Below are positions 11,311 through 22,307 of a DNA stretch of 64,000 nucleotides, piece after piece. This DNA is from Pieris napi (taxonomy: Eukaryota; Arthropoda; Insecta; Lepidoptera; Pieridae), in assembly GCF_905475465.1 (NCBI RefSeq), contig NC_062250.1:456501-520500 (forward strand), in the 5' to 3' direction. Positions within the stretch are counted from its first letter, which is position 1; every line of letters begins with the position of its first letter. The notes below the pieces were generated by a model. It did not search any database and had not been told where the DNA came from. It saw only the letters and a list, made by a program, of their open reading frames with translations. A program made the position numbers and the translations under genes.

Positions 11311-12084
11311 TCACTTAACATTACATACTTTAGGCCAGGTTTTTAGCTTAATTTCTGGCGTAAAAATAGTTATTATTATATGTATTGATAGATTACAAGC
11401 AGAATACTAACAGTCTAGTAGCACCAGGCTGTATTCATGTTAAAGTTTTACATCAGCCCTCAAAATGTTAATTTGTTATTACTGTTAAACAGTATATAGA
11501 CTGTGCTTGAATCCTACTTTATCCTGGTGTAAGTCTGCAGTATTTCTTGAACTAGACCTAATGATAGGGATTATTTTAGATTAAGCGCTTAGAATTTTGA
11601 GTTTACTACAATTGTTTAAGTATTTTTGAGAAAACAGATGCACTAACAGACGATAAAACCTTAGCTGTCCTAATATCCAAAGCCTACAATTAATACTTTA
11701 ATTACACATTAATAACATTTCTCTTAACACACAGTGTGTAAATGCTTCATTAGAATACTGATTCAGTAAACATAAGAAGTAATAACATTTTACAAAAGCT
11801 TATAAGTTTAATATCCCAGATTAAGCGTGAGATGATCCCATGGTAACGAGAGCCGTCCACTCCGTTTTCATTACTGTAACGGCTAGTTTTCTTCCTAATG
11901 GGCTATAAACATTGCCGCAAATAGAGTAGGAAGGAACAAAGTTGCTAGCAATAATCTTATTTCACATAATGTTGGATTAAGTGAGATCAATTGTACTGGA
12001 AGTGGCTTTTAATTTTAAGATTCTTATAACAATTTACTATTTCTTTCTACTTTTTTATTGTAAAGTTGGCCAAATGTGCTTAGT

Positions 12085-12155
12085 AATAATGCTCATAGCC
12101 GCCCGTCCCAAAAGGATTGCAATTGCGTTGCCGGCCTTGAAATAGGTTTCTGCCT
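12085..12155 (-). pseudogene. Very short family B LINE relic
   Basis: The plus strand reads GCAATTGCGTTGCCGGCCTT, close to the antisense of the family B 3' end (GCAAGTGCGTTGCC at 3786). The match is short and eroded. Confidence 0.4.
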
Positions 12156-13594
12156 TTTTATTATGATATTATTTTGATCGTAGTTTTTTAAGAGAGTTAT
12201 CTAACTGTAGAAGACATCGCAGCTTTACCTACAGACACATTGAGAGTGCGGTACCTTTTTAAAAGTTGCCTCGTTAAAAAGGGCTACGTTTTACGTAATC
12301 TAACGAAGTAATAATGCTTATTTTAGTTCGATGAAATATACTACTGAAATTAATCTTATCTAGTCGCTATGTAGCTGCCTGCGACTCATAAAGCAAGTTA
12401 TCCGTGGATTATCCTACAAATTTTATGCCCCTTTGATTACTTGCGGCTTCGTTATCGTTTTGCTATGTTTGTTTACATAGGTTCTTATTATGAAAATCTA
12501 AAAACCCAAAAATAAGCTATCAAATATCTATGGATACTAATACTGGCCTACCTACTGCTGTGACGTGACGTGATATTTTCTTCGCTTTTAAAATCGCTAT
12601 TTTGTTGAGAACTAAGATACGATCTATTATTCTATCATTACAGGGTAAATTTGCTGAGTTTCTTGCCCGTTCTTCTCCGAACAAGGCCTCCTGGTAGTTT
12701 TGCGAACGGATGGCGTAGTCTTGCTCTTTCGCGAATTTTGTAAATGTTTTTGACATTCATTCATTTAATATATTTATTTTAAAAAACAAAAACAGATTAT
12801 TATTGAAACCTAATTAAGTGTAATGTCAATCAATCATTGGTGCACAACATGTATTTTGAATTTAGAAATGATTACGTAAATATTCACTTTACACAATCAC
12901 AGATAAAGTTTAATAAAATATTCACGGGCAATGAAGGTACGTGACGTTTGAAGGAACCTTTTCCGAGATAAAAAGTTCAGGTTCGCAATAAAATTTAACG
13001 ATGGCTAAAATGGTTTTAGTGATATCGTAAAACCTAACTTCTGAAAACTAAGCACTATTTTGGGAACTACGTTAATAAAGCCATACTTATCAGGGTCAAA
13101 TTAAAAGTATCGCTTTATATTTTCGTTTATTTCTTAACTTTATAATCTCAGAGACACTGAAACATGTTTAATTAAATGATTATCAACCCGAGTATTTTTT
13201 AAACCACGCTATTAATTATTACATAAATAAACTGCAGTAATCTACAGCTTCATTGGAGCACTATAATTTATAAATAATTAATTTATCTATTGATAACATT
13301 TCTTGACATACTTTGAGAAATTAATTAATGTAAATAGCTGTAAATAAGTTATTAATATTATATACGATATTATTTATAAGCGTACTGAAGCCTCAATTAG
13401 TCAAGAAATTATATTTATTTTTAATCTATTTCATTTCTAAGCATTTACGCCATGGGTCGTGATTATATGGTAACATTCAGAAGGACTGCTGTCAAAATCC
13501 AATGATGGGTTTTGGACACACGGGAGTTATACTTAACGCTGGGTTATGATTTTAAATCTTGCCCGGCTTTCTCCCAACTAATTTCATCGCCGTA

Positions 13595-14262
13595 ATAGAC
13601 CAGTGCAGATAGCCTTTAAAATAAATAAAAAGTGAAAAAAATTACAGTAGGATGAAACCCATTAGAAAAGCAGGGGAATATGATCAAAATGAAAGGAAAA
13701 ATAAATTACGGTCGATCTGAGGTCGGGAAGGGGTAGGGGGGGAGTTTTAAGGGTAAAAAACGGTTTATCTCGATTTCCGGCAAAACTACAAGTCCTATCG
13801 AAGAAAGTTAAATGGCAAAGTTGGAGGAAATAAAAAGATCTAAAACTTTTGTATTCACACATTTTTCACATAACCTCAAAATTTATGTGAAAAATTCAAA
13901 AAACCAAGTTTTTGGTTTCTTATTTTTATCTTTAACATAAATATTTTTTTTTTAACGAAATTTGGTGAAAACTTACCTTTCTATGTCCCAAATACACTGT
14001 AATTTATTTGATTAAAAATATTTATTTGTTCACCTTATTTTGAATTAATATCGAAAAAGCACCTTAATTTTCAATCGAAAATTCTGACGTCAAAATTTCA
14101 GCTTTTTTTAAAAAGTTGGTGTGCTTTCAGTTCGTTGAAATCTCTACTTTCCTATGGTAAAAAAATATTTATATATTACCATAGTAAATCTTCTCAGAAA
14201 ACGCAAAAAATCGTATGCAGTAACGCCCAGACCTGTCACCCCCTTCCTTACTTCTCTATGAA
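13595..14262 (+). repeat. Left arm of the palindrome
   Basis: Reverse complement of 14376-15034. The most strictly conserved part runs from the CAGTAGGATGAAACCC motif inward to CTTCTCTATGAA at the loop. Confidence 0.9.
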
Positions 14263-14375
14263 ATACGAAAATTTTAGCCCATCTAAAGGCTAATTTTTTT
14301 TTTTAGGTCACTCAGGTATATATAAGTTATCTTAAAATAGTAATAAATAGGCATCTGATTATAGTTTAAAGAAGA

Positions 14376-15034
14376 TTCATAGAGAAGTAGGGAAGGGGAT
14401 GACGGGTCTGGGCGTTAATGCATACGATTTTTTGCGTTTTCTGAGAAGATTTACTATGGTAATATATAAATATTTTTTTACCATAGGAAAGTAGAGATTT
14501 CAACGAACTGAAAGCACACCAACTTTTTGAAAAAAACTGAAATTTTGACGTCAGAATTTTCGATTGAAAATTAGGGTGTTTTTTCGATATTAATTCAAAA
14601 TAAGGTGAACAAATAAATATTTTTAATCAAATAAATTACAGCGTATTTGGGACATAGAAAGGTAAGTTTCCACCAAATTTCGTTAAAAAAAATATATTTT
14701 TGTAAAAGATAAAAATTAAAAACCAAAAACTTGGTTTTTTGAATTTTTCACATAAATTTTGAGGTTATGTGAAAAATGTGTGAATACAAAAGTTTTAGAT
14801 CTTTTTATTACCTCCAACTTTGCCATTTAACTTTCTTCGATAGGACTTGTAGTTTTGCCGGAAATCGAGATAAACCGTTTTTTACCCTTAAAACTCCCCC
14901 CCCTACCCCTTCCCGACCTCAGATCGACCGTAATTTATTTTTCCTTTCATTTTGATCATATTCCCCTGCTTTTCTAATGGGTTTCATCCTACTGTAATTT
15001 TTTTAGGTTTCAAAAATTATCGGCACTGGTCTAT
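14376..15034 (-). repeat. Right arm of the palindrome
   Basis: Reverse complement of 13595-14262, starting TTCATAGAGAAG at the loop and ending GCACTGGTCTAT. Confidence 0.9.
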
Positions 15035-16027
15035 AAAGGCAAATGTCATTTGCAGACATAGAAATGTTTTTCCCTTTAACGTGACAGGGTTCGAACGTAC
15101 AGTCTCAGGGTTGTGAATCCCATCATTAACCCACACACACACACTTACGTTATGAATGAGACCCATAATATTTATCACCATTGCCAGAACCTTAATATTA
15201 TAAATCTCACCTAATATTTCATATGAAAGGTTCCCTCATAACAGTCGGCTTCATTTGTCACGGGGGCAGCTGCCAGGGCGGTGTTAATATCTGGGCACCG
15301 TTCCAGAACTAAGGTATGGTACCTAGGACTCAGCACTTTGTGCAAGATAAGGGTGAATTGGGGGCTGTTTTGACACTAGAATTCTACATGGTATTGTTCT
15401 TATCAAAATTATTTACTATGACGAAGGTAAATCTGTGTGTTGTGTAGTGTACATATATTTTATACTTTATAGAGGTTATTTACATTCAAAGATTCCTTCT
15501 GAACCACCCTGTCTATTCATGAATCAGCAGTTTAAAAGTCTTTATATAACCATCCTTTAAATAATGATTGAAACGTTGATTAGTTTTTTATCATAACTTA
15601 TTTATTTTATTGACACGCGGCGATAAACTAAACTTTTCTTACAAATATAATATAAAAGCTACTATAACAACATCTTTACCATTGGATTAATTTTCGTAGT
15701 AGCATTTCTAAAAATCATCTATCAAAAATGGAACTAAAGCCTGTAATATATTTCAGTAGCCTTTCTCAGACTTATTTGGTTTATATTCGATCTCTGGGAA
15801 AGGATCAAATATATAATCGTATTGCAGGATGATTTAATATTAGAAGTAGATTCGTGGAATAATGAGAAAATTAATTATCCAGTACTAACAAGTAACAATG
15901 TTCAAACTAACTTGAACTTTGAGCGAGATTGTTTTTGTTCGTACTTGACTAATTACATTGACTTGCTATATTATGAGATAAGAGAATCGATGTTATTGGA
16001 ATACTAATTTATATTCTCGGTATATAG
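15035..16027. other. AT-rich DNA, no gene seen
   Basis: A short CA run lies at about 15131-15144. The 61-codon frame at 15822-16007 shows no domain. Nothing else is recognised. Confidence 0.55.
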
Positions 16028-16285
16028 CCGAGTTGGCCTAGGGGCTTCAGCGTGCGACTCTCATCCCTGAGGCCGTTGGTTCGAACCCCGGCTGAGCACC
16101 AATGGACTTTCATTCTATGTGCACATTTAACATTCGCTCGAGCGGTGAAGGAAAACATCGTGAAGAAACCGGATTGCCTTAAACCCAAAAAGTCGACTGT
16201 GTGTCAGGCACAAGAGGCCGATAACTTATTACTTCTCTATTAGATAGTAAAATGCTCATGAAACAGATAATGAAATCTGAGGCTT
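16028..16285 (+). mobile_element. tRNA-derived SINE, copy 2
   Basis: It carries an A box (TTGGCCTAGGGG), a near-consensus B box (GGTTCGAACCCC) and the CACCAATGGACTTTC body. It continues to GAAATCTGAGGC and then loses the usual 3' end. The next copy lies on the other strand only about 10 bases away. Confidence 0.85.
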
Positions 16286-16294
16286 AAAATCTTT

Positions 16295-16426
16295 GGGCCA
16301 GCCGGTTTCCCTACGATATTTCCCTTCACCGTCCGAGCCAATATTAAATTCGCACGAAGAAATCAGTTCAGCCGGGGTTCGAATCTACGACCTCAGGAAT
16401 GAGAATCGCATGCTGAAGCCAACACT
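16295..16426 (-). mobile_element. tRNA-derived SINE, copy 3 (5' half, reversed)
   Basis: On the minus strand it begins AGTGTTGGC, then continues CTTCAGCATGCGA with the seven A-box bases CTAGTGG missing. The B box is GATTCGAACCCC. It stops in the GAAACCGGCTGGCCC region, so the 3' half is absent. With copy 2 it makes an imperfect inverted repeat. Confidence 0.8.
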
Positions 16427-17504
16427 ATAATATGTTTTTCTTGGGCCCTTTTTATTCACATATGAACTAATTTAGAAGTTAGTCAACAATTCGCAATTCA
16501 AATCGGCGAGTTTATATCAACGACATTTTTACCGCAGCCGGCACTCATAACTTTATCTTCAACAATTTGGGGTTTGCTTACATGAATATGGATATGTTAT
16601 CGCTATAAAGTAATTTAGTCATCTTGCAAAGGAGGCAAAACATTTTTTTTAAATAGCTCACGTAATATTATAAACTCTTTCACAAATACTAAGCTAGCAA
16701 GGAACATACTAGTCTATATAAAATAACGATCAATTGGAGCGGGGCAACAATAAAAAAAAGGGGAAAATTATTTCCTTTTAAGAGTTTCTCTCAGTTTGTT
16801 TGGTATACGCGCTCTCGAAAACGATGTCAGAATTGCGGGCCCTAATTAAAAAAAATATTTTTGTTTTATTTGTTGAGGAAGACTGTACGTATTATAAAAT
16901 CCAGGGTTATTTAATTTTTAACTATACTTATCGATTTCGATTTTTTTCGAAACACGTGTTCTTACGTTAGGTATGCGGAAAGCTTAGTCCCTTTAAGATA
17001 TTCTTTTCCGAAGTCCTGTTTAATATTATAAATATAAAAGTAAGGGACCCATGTATGGGACGACAAAAAAATCTTCATTTAAATTAAAAATACGTTGTTG
17101 GTACCTATCTAATAAAGGATATTGCTTTTGATAATTGTTTACCAGCCCGTAACAATTCCAAGTACAAAATGACAAGAAAAATAATGCCATATTTTGCATA
17201 CAACGGCAACAAAAAGTTCGTGTACACCTGGCTGCGTCAATTCTTAGCTCGTATTTTAAATATTAAAACCAGAGGAAGGGTGTTTAATTTCTTTCGGATT
17301 AACGCTTTTCAGCTTCTGTCCTTACAGATTTACCTCAATGATTTCCAGATGTTATATTAAAGGTTTTGCCGGGTTTTGTAAAAGCATTTTTCATTCTCTT
17401 GCTGACTGAGGATACTTTAAAAATCGATTGTTAATTTATGTTTAAGTATTGTATTACAATCATTTACTTAAAGTATGGCTTAGTTTTTGTGTAACAATTA
17501 ACAG
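16427..17504. other. AT-rich DNA, no gene seen
   Basis: The 63-codon frame at 17169-17360 has no recognisable domain. Nothing else is supported. Confidence 0.55.
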
Positions 17505-18024
17505 CTCAAATATAAGAGTCTTTCCTCCAACTTTGTCTTTGAACCCTTAGGAGAAGAGACTCTTGGGCCGTGGGGTTCAGGTGCGAAGCTAATTTAGGAT
17601 CTAAGTTGGCGCCTGGTAGATAGTTCCGGTGACCCAAGAGCTGGTGCTTTCCTCGCTGAACGAATACTTATTCCAATACAGCGAGGAAATGCTGCCAGAG
17701 TTAAAGGTACACTGCCGCAGGGACCAAACAATTAATTATTATTATTATTTCTATGTATGTTAAGACTATTGTAAATCTACTATATAAAAATTAGTCGGGT
17801 TTTCCTTCCTGACGCTATAACTCCAGAACGCACGAACCGATTTCCACGGTTTTGCATTCGTTGGAAAGGTCTCGGGCTCCTTTATAGCAAAGAAAATTCA
17901 GGAAAAATTTCAACAGAAAAGCGGGATCACCAAACGAAATGTTACATAAAACGAAGCCATCTGGTGGCGAAACGGAGTTCGCCGAGTTTGCTAGTACTTT
18001 ATATTTGTGTGTTGGAAATAAATA
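17505..18024 (+). pseudogene. Family C LINE 3' end, copy 1, split by a Helitron-like element
   Basis: Translation in broken frames gives a typical LINE C terminus: WAVGF, then SGDPRAGAFLAERI, then IQRGNAARVKGTLPQG. The same end occurs at 43785-44667 (+) and 30302-31077 (-). The 3' UTR starts with an ATT run at about 17732 and is interrupted at 17777-17994. It resumes with TACTTTATATTTGTGTG, which matches TACTGTATATATGTGTC at 44615-44637 in the second copy. The reverse transcriptase is not present. Confidence 0.8.
17777..17994 (+). mobile_element. Short Helitron-like nonautonomous element 2
   Basis: It starts TCTACTATATAAAAATTAG after an A and ends CTAG before a T, with a perfect 6-bp hairpin (GGCGAA/TTCGCC, 17966-17983) a few bases before the end. 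The host sequence is a family C 3' UTR, and the uninterrupted form of the same site is visible at about 44595-44640, so both boundaries are exact and no target bases are duplicated. It is 218 bp, noncoding. Confidence 0.88.
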
Positions 18025-19937
18025 TCGCCTATCAGTAGGTTTAGTTACATTTTTTCACATAGCAATGAACTTCAACATCAATTTAATTAAATTCTAAATC
18101 ACTAATAATAAGTAAATGCCATTTAATAATATCCAACTATTTTTGTAGATTATGTATATCATTATACATCTATCTTAGAGACTACATATTTAAAACCTTA
18201 AGAATAATAAAAGTATTTTTCTTTTACCTAATCAGCACTATTGTAGAACTACATGGGCTTTGGCCACTATCAAATAAAGCATTGTACACATTGTTGATTC
18301 AACATCTGCGATAAACAAGCTTATCTAAGGAATTTCTTGTGGATTTTATAAACACCAAAACATATATTCTTTATCTAACAAATAGGTTTTTATATAAATC
18401 GATTGTGGAATGGTAAACAAGTCCCTCGCAGGAAAGATTTATCCTCAGTAACATATCAAGCGATCTCAATTTGTTTCCACGCGCCTCGCTCTTAACAAAG
18501 ATAGAGCGATCACCCTTGACCTTGCTTACTTGGATATTTTGCTTCTTTGCGAGCTTTCACTGGAAACATTTTTTAAGTTATTTTACCGTAATGATTTTTT
18601 ATTTACTAACTACATACTCAGAGTTGTTTAGCAGCTAATTATCAATTTAAGCTTGAATGTTCAGCTGGGCTATAGCTATCTTATTGATCCATTATATACC
18701 ATATCTAATTAATTATCTTTATACTATATTCGTTAAATAATAAATAAATCGTTTATTTGCAAAGAATGTGGTACATTCAGATTGATTAGTTATAAAAATC
18801 GCAGAGTCTATATAAAAATAGGCATGCAAAATTCATATTAATAATTATAATGCCATAAGAACAGTTAAGTATTTCATAATAGTTGTCAAAACTTATTGTC
18901 TAAATACTCTCCCATAAAGGCACATTGCCTTTAAACATACAATCGTAAATATTTAATGTATTTTTATTTAATTATTATTCAATAAATTCCATATATAGAT
19001 TTTTGGCTTATGTACGGTTTCCTCGTTTAAATAAAACCCCCTCAAAATTATAATTGTCATATGAAGGAATGGGCACTGTATCTATTGTAAAATAAAACAT
19101 TATATCGGAAACTTTTAATGTCACTTGACACAGAGAGGTTTGAAGAGGATTTAACTCGATTCTTAGTTTAGTTTCTGAGCAGCAAAGTGGATCTAGAGCC
19201 AGCCATAAAGCTCTTTGTACTTTTGCGTTTACAGCTCTCGTGACATACTTTTAGTTTAGATTATTTTCAAAGTCGGTAAAAGTTTTATGTTCAAAGCCTA
19301 TTTTTTATAGATCTAATTCAAAGTTTCTACGAAGGATTTTTAAGATTTAAGTCCCGTAATACCTCTAGGTTGGGACGGTCATATTTCTGCAATGATTTAA
19401 TATATTTTTTATAGTAAGTAGGTAAGTGTATTGCGTACTACCAACCCAAACCCATTTCTGTGTCCTGTAATCCGAATACAGGACTAACGCGTCACCGTTA
19501 GTCGCAAAGGAAGTTACTCAAAACAATTATATATGAATTAAGTGAATGAATTTAAGAAAATACTATATGCTCGTACTTTGCTGGCTCTGCGACCCAATAA
19601 GTGCGACCGCTACGTCAGCCTAGGTACTGCTGAATCGACAGAGCGGAGGAGGGCAGCAATTGGCAGGACACCAATACTGCAATCTTCCAACGCAGGACAG
19701 GGATTCTTATTTTTAAGAGAGATTGTAATTTTTAATTTATCAGACCACACCTATTTAAAATGCATTAAACCCAAATTCGATAAACAAATAACTACACCGC
19801 ACTAACTATAATTTAATAAAACCTTCACCTTTAATTCGGGACGTGACTGTCTAAATTCAAACACATGTCAAATTATCGAACATGACGTCGAGCGCGTTTT
19901 GTTAATGCTTTAACTCGTTAAAGGGCACACTGCTGAA
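18025..19937. other. AT-rich DNA, no gene seen
   Basis: A TTGACCTTGC motif at 18516-18525, the reverse complement of a GCAAGGTCAA nuclear-receptor half-site, lies in a GC-richer patch at about 18478-18570. The patch at 19565-19690 (ATCGACAGAGCGGAGGAGGG) resembles an eroded LINE end and is weakly similar to the antisense of 57180-57225. No gene is seen. Confidence 0.45.
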
Positions 19938-20486
19938 TAACGGCCAAAATTAATAATGTATCCTCAATCTATGATTATAACCAATCTTGGACTGATTCAT
20001 ATCTAAAGACCGATCTCCAATCTGCATGCCAATAAACATTTCTGCTATCCGATTGTTTATTTGACAAAAGATTGACAGCAATCTTTTGCGTGATCCTTGC
20101 CTCTCGACCGCGTTTCGTTCAATGCAATATGTTGTGTTCAAGCATACCAAAAGTTTGCTGTTTTTGGAACGAAATAAAATAAGTAAGACTAATAGGGTCT
20201 GTTTCACAATGTATGGATAAAGTAGCAAATAGCTATGCAACGTTTTGTTTGTTTTTTTGTTACGAACAAATAAAGTTACAGAATTCTATAGAAAAACATA
20301 GAACCTCAACCTTTTTGTTGGTCATTTAATATTACTTGTAACGAAACGGGCTGTCATTTTCATATGGTATTTTTGTTTGTTAGGTTATTGAGTATTTTAG
20401 TACATATTATTACAAATATAAATTTTCTCTGAGTAGTTTGTGTATCTTGTTTTTGTGATTCGAGGTTGGTTCTTTAACTTAAAAAA

Positions 20487-20868
20487 ATGTCTACGCAAAA
20501 ACGTGAAAGAAGCGTCAATTTCAGCCGGGAAGAAGTTGACCTTCTAACTTCGCTTGTTGCTGACCATAAAAATATATTAGAAAATAAAAAGAGTGACTCA
20601 GTCACCTGGCAGGAGAAAGAGCAGTGCTGGAAGACGCTGGAGGCGCTGTTTAATAGCACAAGTGGGGTAAACTTTCGCAGTGCTAAAGCCTAAAGAGGGC
20701 TACAAGAAAAAAGTCTGCCTTGATACATGCTGAAACATATCGTACAGGAGGTGGCCCTAGTGCTGCTACTCCTCTTACCCCGATCTCTATCGAGGAAAAA
20801 GTCAAAGACATGATATTGTTGTCTGTCGAAGGAAATGAAAGTCAATTGAAAGGAAAAGCTTCTAAATA
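20487..20868 (+). pseudogene. Harbinger Myb/SANT-like DNA-binding protein, frameshifted
   Basis: In autonomous Harbinger elements this accessory protein brings the transposase to the nucleus and the element ends. Residues 9-60 of the first frame show a Myb/SANT-like fold with the aromatic/hydrophobic pattern NFSREEVDLLTSLV and WQEKEQCWKTLEALFN. The frame stops at 20693. The expected continuation (LKRATRKKSALIHAETYRTG, then PLTPIEEKVKDMILL) is read in another frame from about 20689 to a stop at 20868, so one small indel near 20688 broke the gene. Beyond the stop, a charged stretch at 20870-20925 may be the old coiled-coil C terminus. Confidence 0.82.
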
Positions 20869-21080
20869 AGAGAAAGCAATGGGCATTTGAAGAGGAAGAA
20901 AGAGAGCATAAAAGATAATTATGGGCCATAGAAAAAAATATATTGTTAAATAAATTAGAAAAATAATAGATTTTGTGCCTGGAGCGAGGATGTATTGTAT
21001 TAAAAATTTGTATTTTTATTTAAATAAAAGCATTGAATTTTTATTTAATTTATCTCAAAAATGTTGTAATTTATAAAATA

Positions 21081-21690
21081 TTATAGTAATAAAGCAAAAT
21101 AATCACTTATAAGATTACTTCGCACACTTGCATTTCCCACGTTGTCAATTGCGCTTTGATCAATATCATCAGCTTGTTCATCTACTTGTTGCAGTAGTTC
21201 AAAATGTTCATCTCGCATATCAATAGCAATATTGTGCAACACTGCACATGCCACTATCACGGCTTGTACACGAGATACTTGAAGCAAAACCTTTTTTGAC
21301 AAACCGATTTTGGGGAACCGATTTTTTCCAAACACCATATTATGTCCTTTCCACCACATTTCTGCTTCGTATTTGAGGTTCGTTATAAAGATGTTCTGCT
21401 GGAGTCTTGAGGTTTTGAAGTGGATTTAGTAGGTAGTATCTATAGTAACAAATATTTTTGGTTGTAGCTAATATTTTTTTTTTTTACAAAAGTTGATGAA
21501 AAGATGAAACCTGCAAGAAGTCATATATGATAGACATCACTTTGTGTAAAAGTGTCTCCAAAGCTTCTTTTGTTAAATGTGAATTCGGCGTCATTCAGGC
21601 CCTGGATATAATAAATTCTTGTCTTCTTATGTCTTCGCACAGAAGTACGTTGTCTTCTTCCAGCTTCAGAATTACTATCCCAATCGGATA
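21081..21690 (-). pseudogene. PIF/Harbinger DDE transposase remnant
   Basis: The minus strand keeps two ends of a HARBI1-like transposase. The N-terminal part (about 21690-21540) reads RRQRTSVRRHK, IQGLNDAEF and, after a frame change, LTKEALETLLHKV. The C-terminal part (about 21480-21081) reads YYLLNPLQNLKTPAEHLYNE and RNVVERT, then a stop codon at 21340-21342, and continues in another frame as RVQAVIVACAVLHNIAID. The E in VERT is the likely third catalytic residue. The stretch between the two parts, which should hold both catalytic aspartates, is deleted, so it cannot be active. Confidence 0.87.
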
Positions 21691-22307
21691 ATTGCATTTA
21701 AACTTCCAAATCACTATCACTAGAACTGGAAGATGACGAAGATGAATAAATTTTCCCAATGAATATTAAGTTAGGTCGCAATCCCAAACCCAAATCATAC
21801 GAGTTTCACCGATAGCAATCCGAGATTGATTTGGCCAATCGAAGCACTGTCAAAATGGACAGATAGGTTGTTGGCATGAGTAAACATTCATTTTCATACA
21901 GAGGGCAATCTCCAATCTCTTATCCGCCCTCTGAACGATTGGTTGAATAATTAGATTGGTATCTCAGTCCATGTATTGAATATTGGCATGCTTTTCTTTA
22001 GAAATGGATTGAATTGTCAGTCTATGACAGCTAAAATTGGATTGAGATTGCATATTGGTTTTGGCCGTAATTCCACTATAGGAAATATATCAGTCGCACT
22101 GAGAGTCGTTTATTAAGTTACTAATAAAATCTAATTGGAAGACAATAAACAGTTTTTATAATAAATTAGGTGTTGGCTATATGTTGGTCAATAACTAAGG
22201 TATGGATCACAAATGTGGATTTATATTAAGGCGGTAATAAAGAAGATTGGAGGATTCAAAGGGCTGTGAAGCGTTCTATTCTTTGGTTTAAAAATTAAAA
22301 AAACAGT

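Larger units (their letters stand above)
9806..13594. other. Mostly unique AT-rich DNA with two faint LINE relics
   Basis: No gene is visible. Weak LINE relics at 11107-11310 and 12085-12155 are listed separately. A GC-richer stretch at 10440-10590 (GGGCAGGCACGACCGGGGCA) looks repeat-like but has no second copy here. Confidence 0.5.
13595..15034. mobile_element. Foldback-type element: 1.44 kb near-perfect palindrome
   Basis: The left arm (13595-14262) is repeated in reverse complement as the right arm (14376-15034), with a loop of about 113 bases. The outer ends read TAGACCAGTGC and GCACTGGTCTA. TAA stands just outside each end, which fits a 3-bp TAA duplication as in PIF/Harbinger; a TA duplication with GACCAGTGC as the first bases is equally possible. 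Arms differ by scattered substitutions and by indels in the outer 45 bases. No transposase ORF is present; the 66-codon frame at 13662-13862 is antisense chance. The loop carries no feature I recognise. It is best described as a nonautonomous DNA transposon with terminal inverted repeats spanning nearly its whole length. Confidence 0.8.
19941..22077. mobile_element. PIF/Harbinger DNA transposon, decayed, both ends present
   Basis: Both ends read inward as CGGCCAAAA, and the inverted similarity extends about 30 bases with small gaps. TAA occurs just outside each end (19938-19940 and 22078-22080), the 3-bp TWA duplication characteristic of this superfamily. Inside are the two genes expected of such elements, in convergent orientation: a Myb/SANT-like DNA-binding protein (+) and a DDE transposase (-). 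Both are broken, and the transposase has lost its centre. The 96-codon frame at 19950-20240 lies in the terminal region and is chance. Confidence 0.9.

Noticed and set aside
13662..13862. 66-codon minus-strand open frame
   Set aside because: It lies inside the left arm of the palindrome, has low-complexity composition and no protein-like pattern.
19950..20240. 96-codon minus-strand open frame
   Set aside because: It starts in the terminal inverted repeat of the Harbinger element and shows no match to its known proteins.
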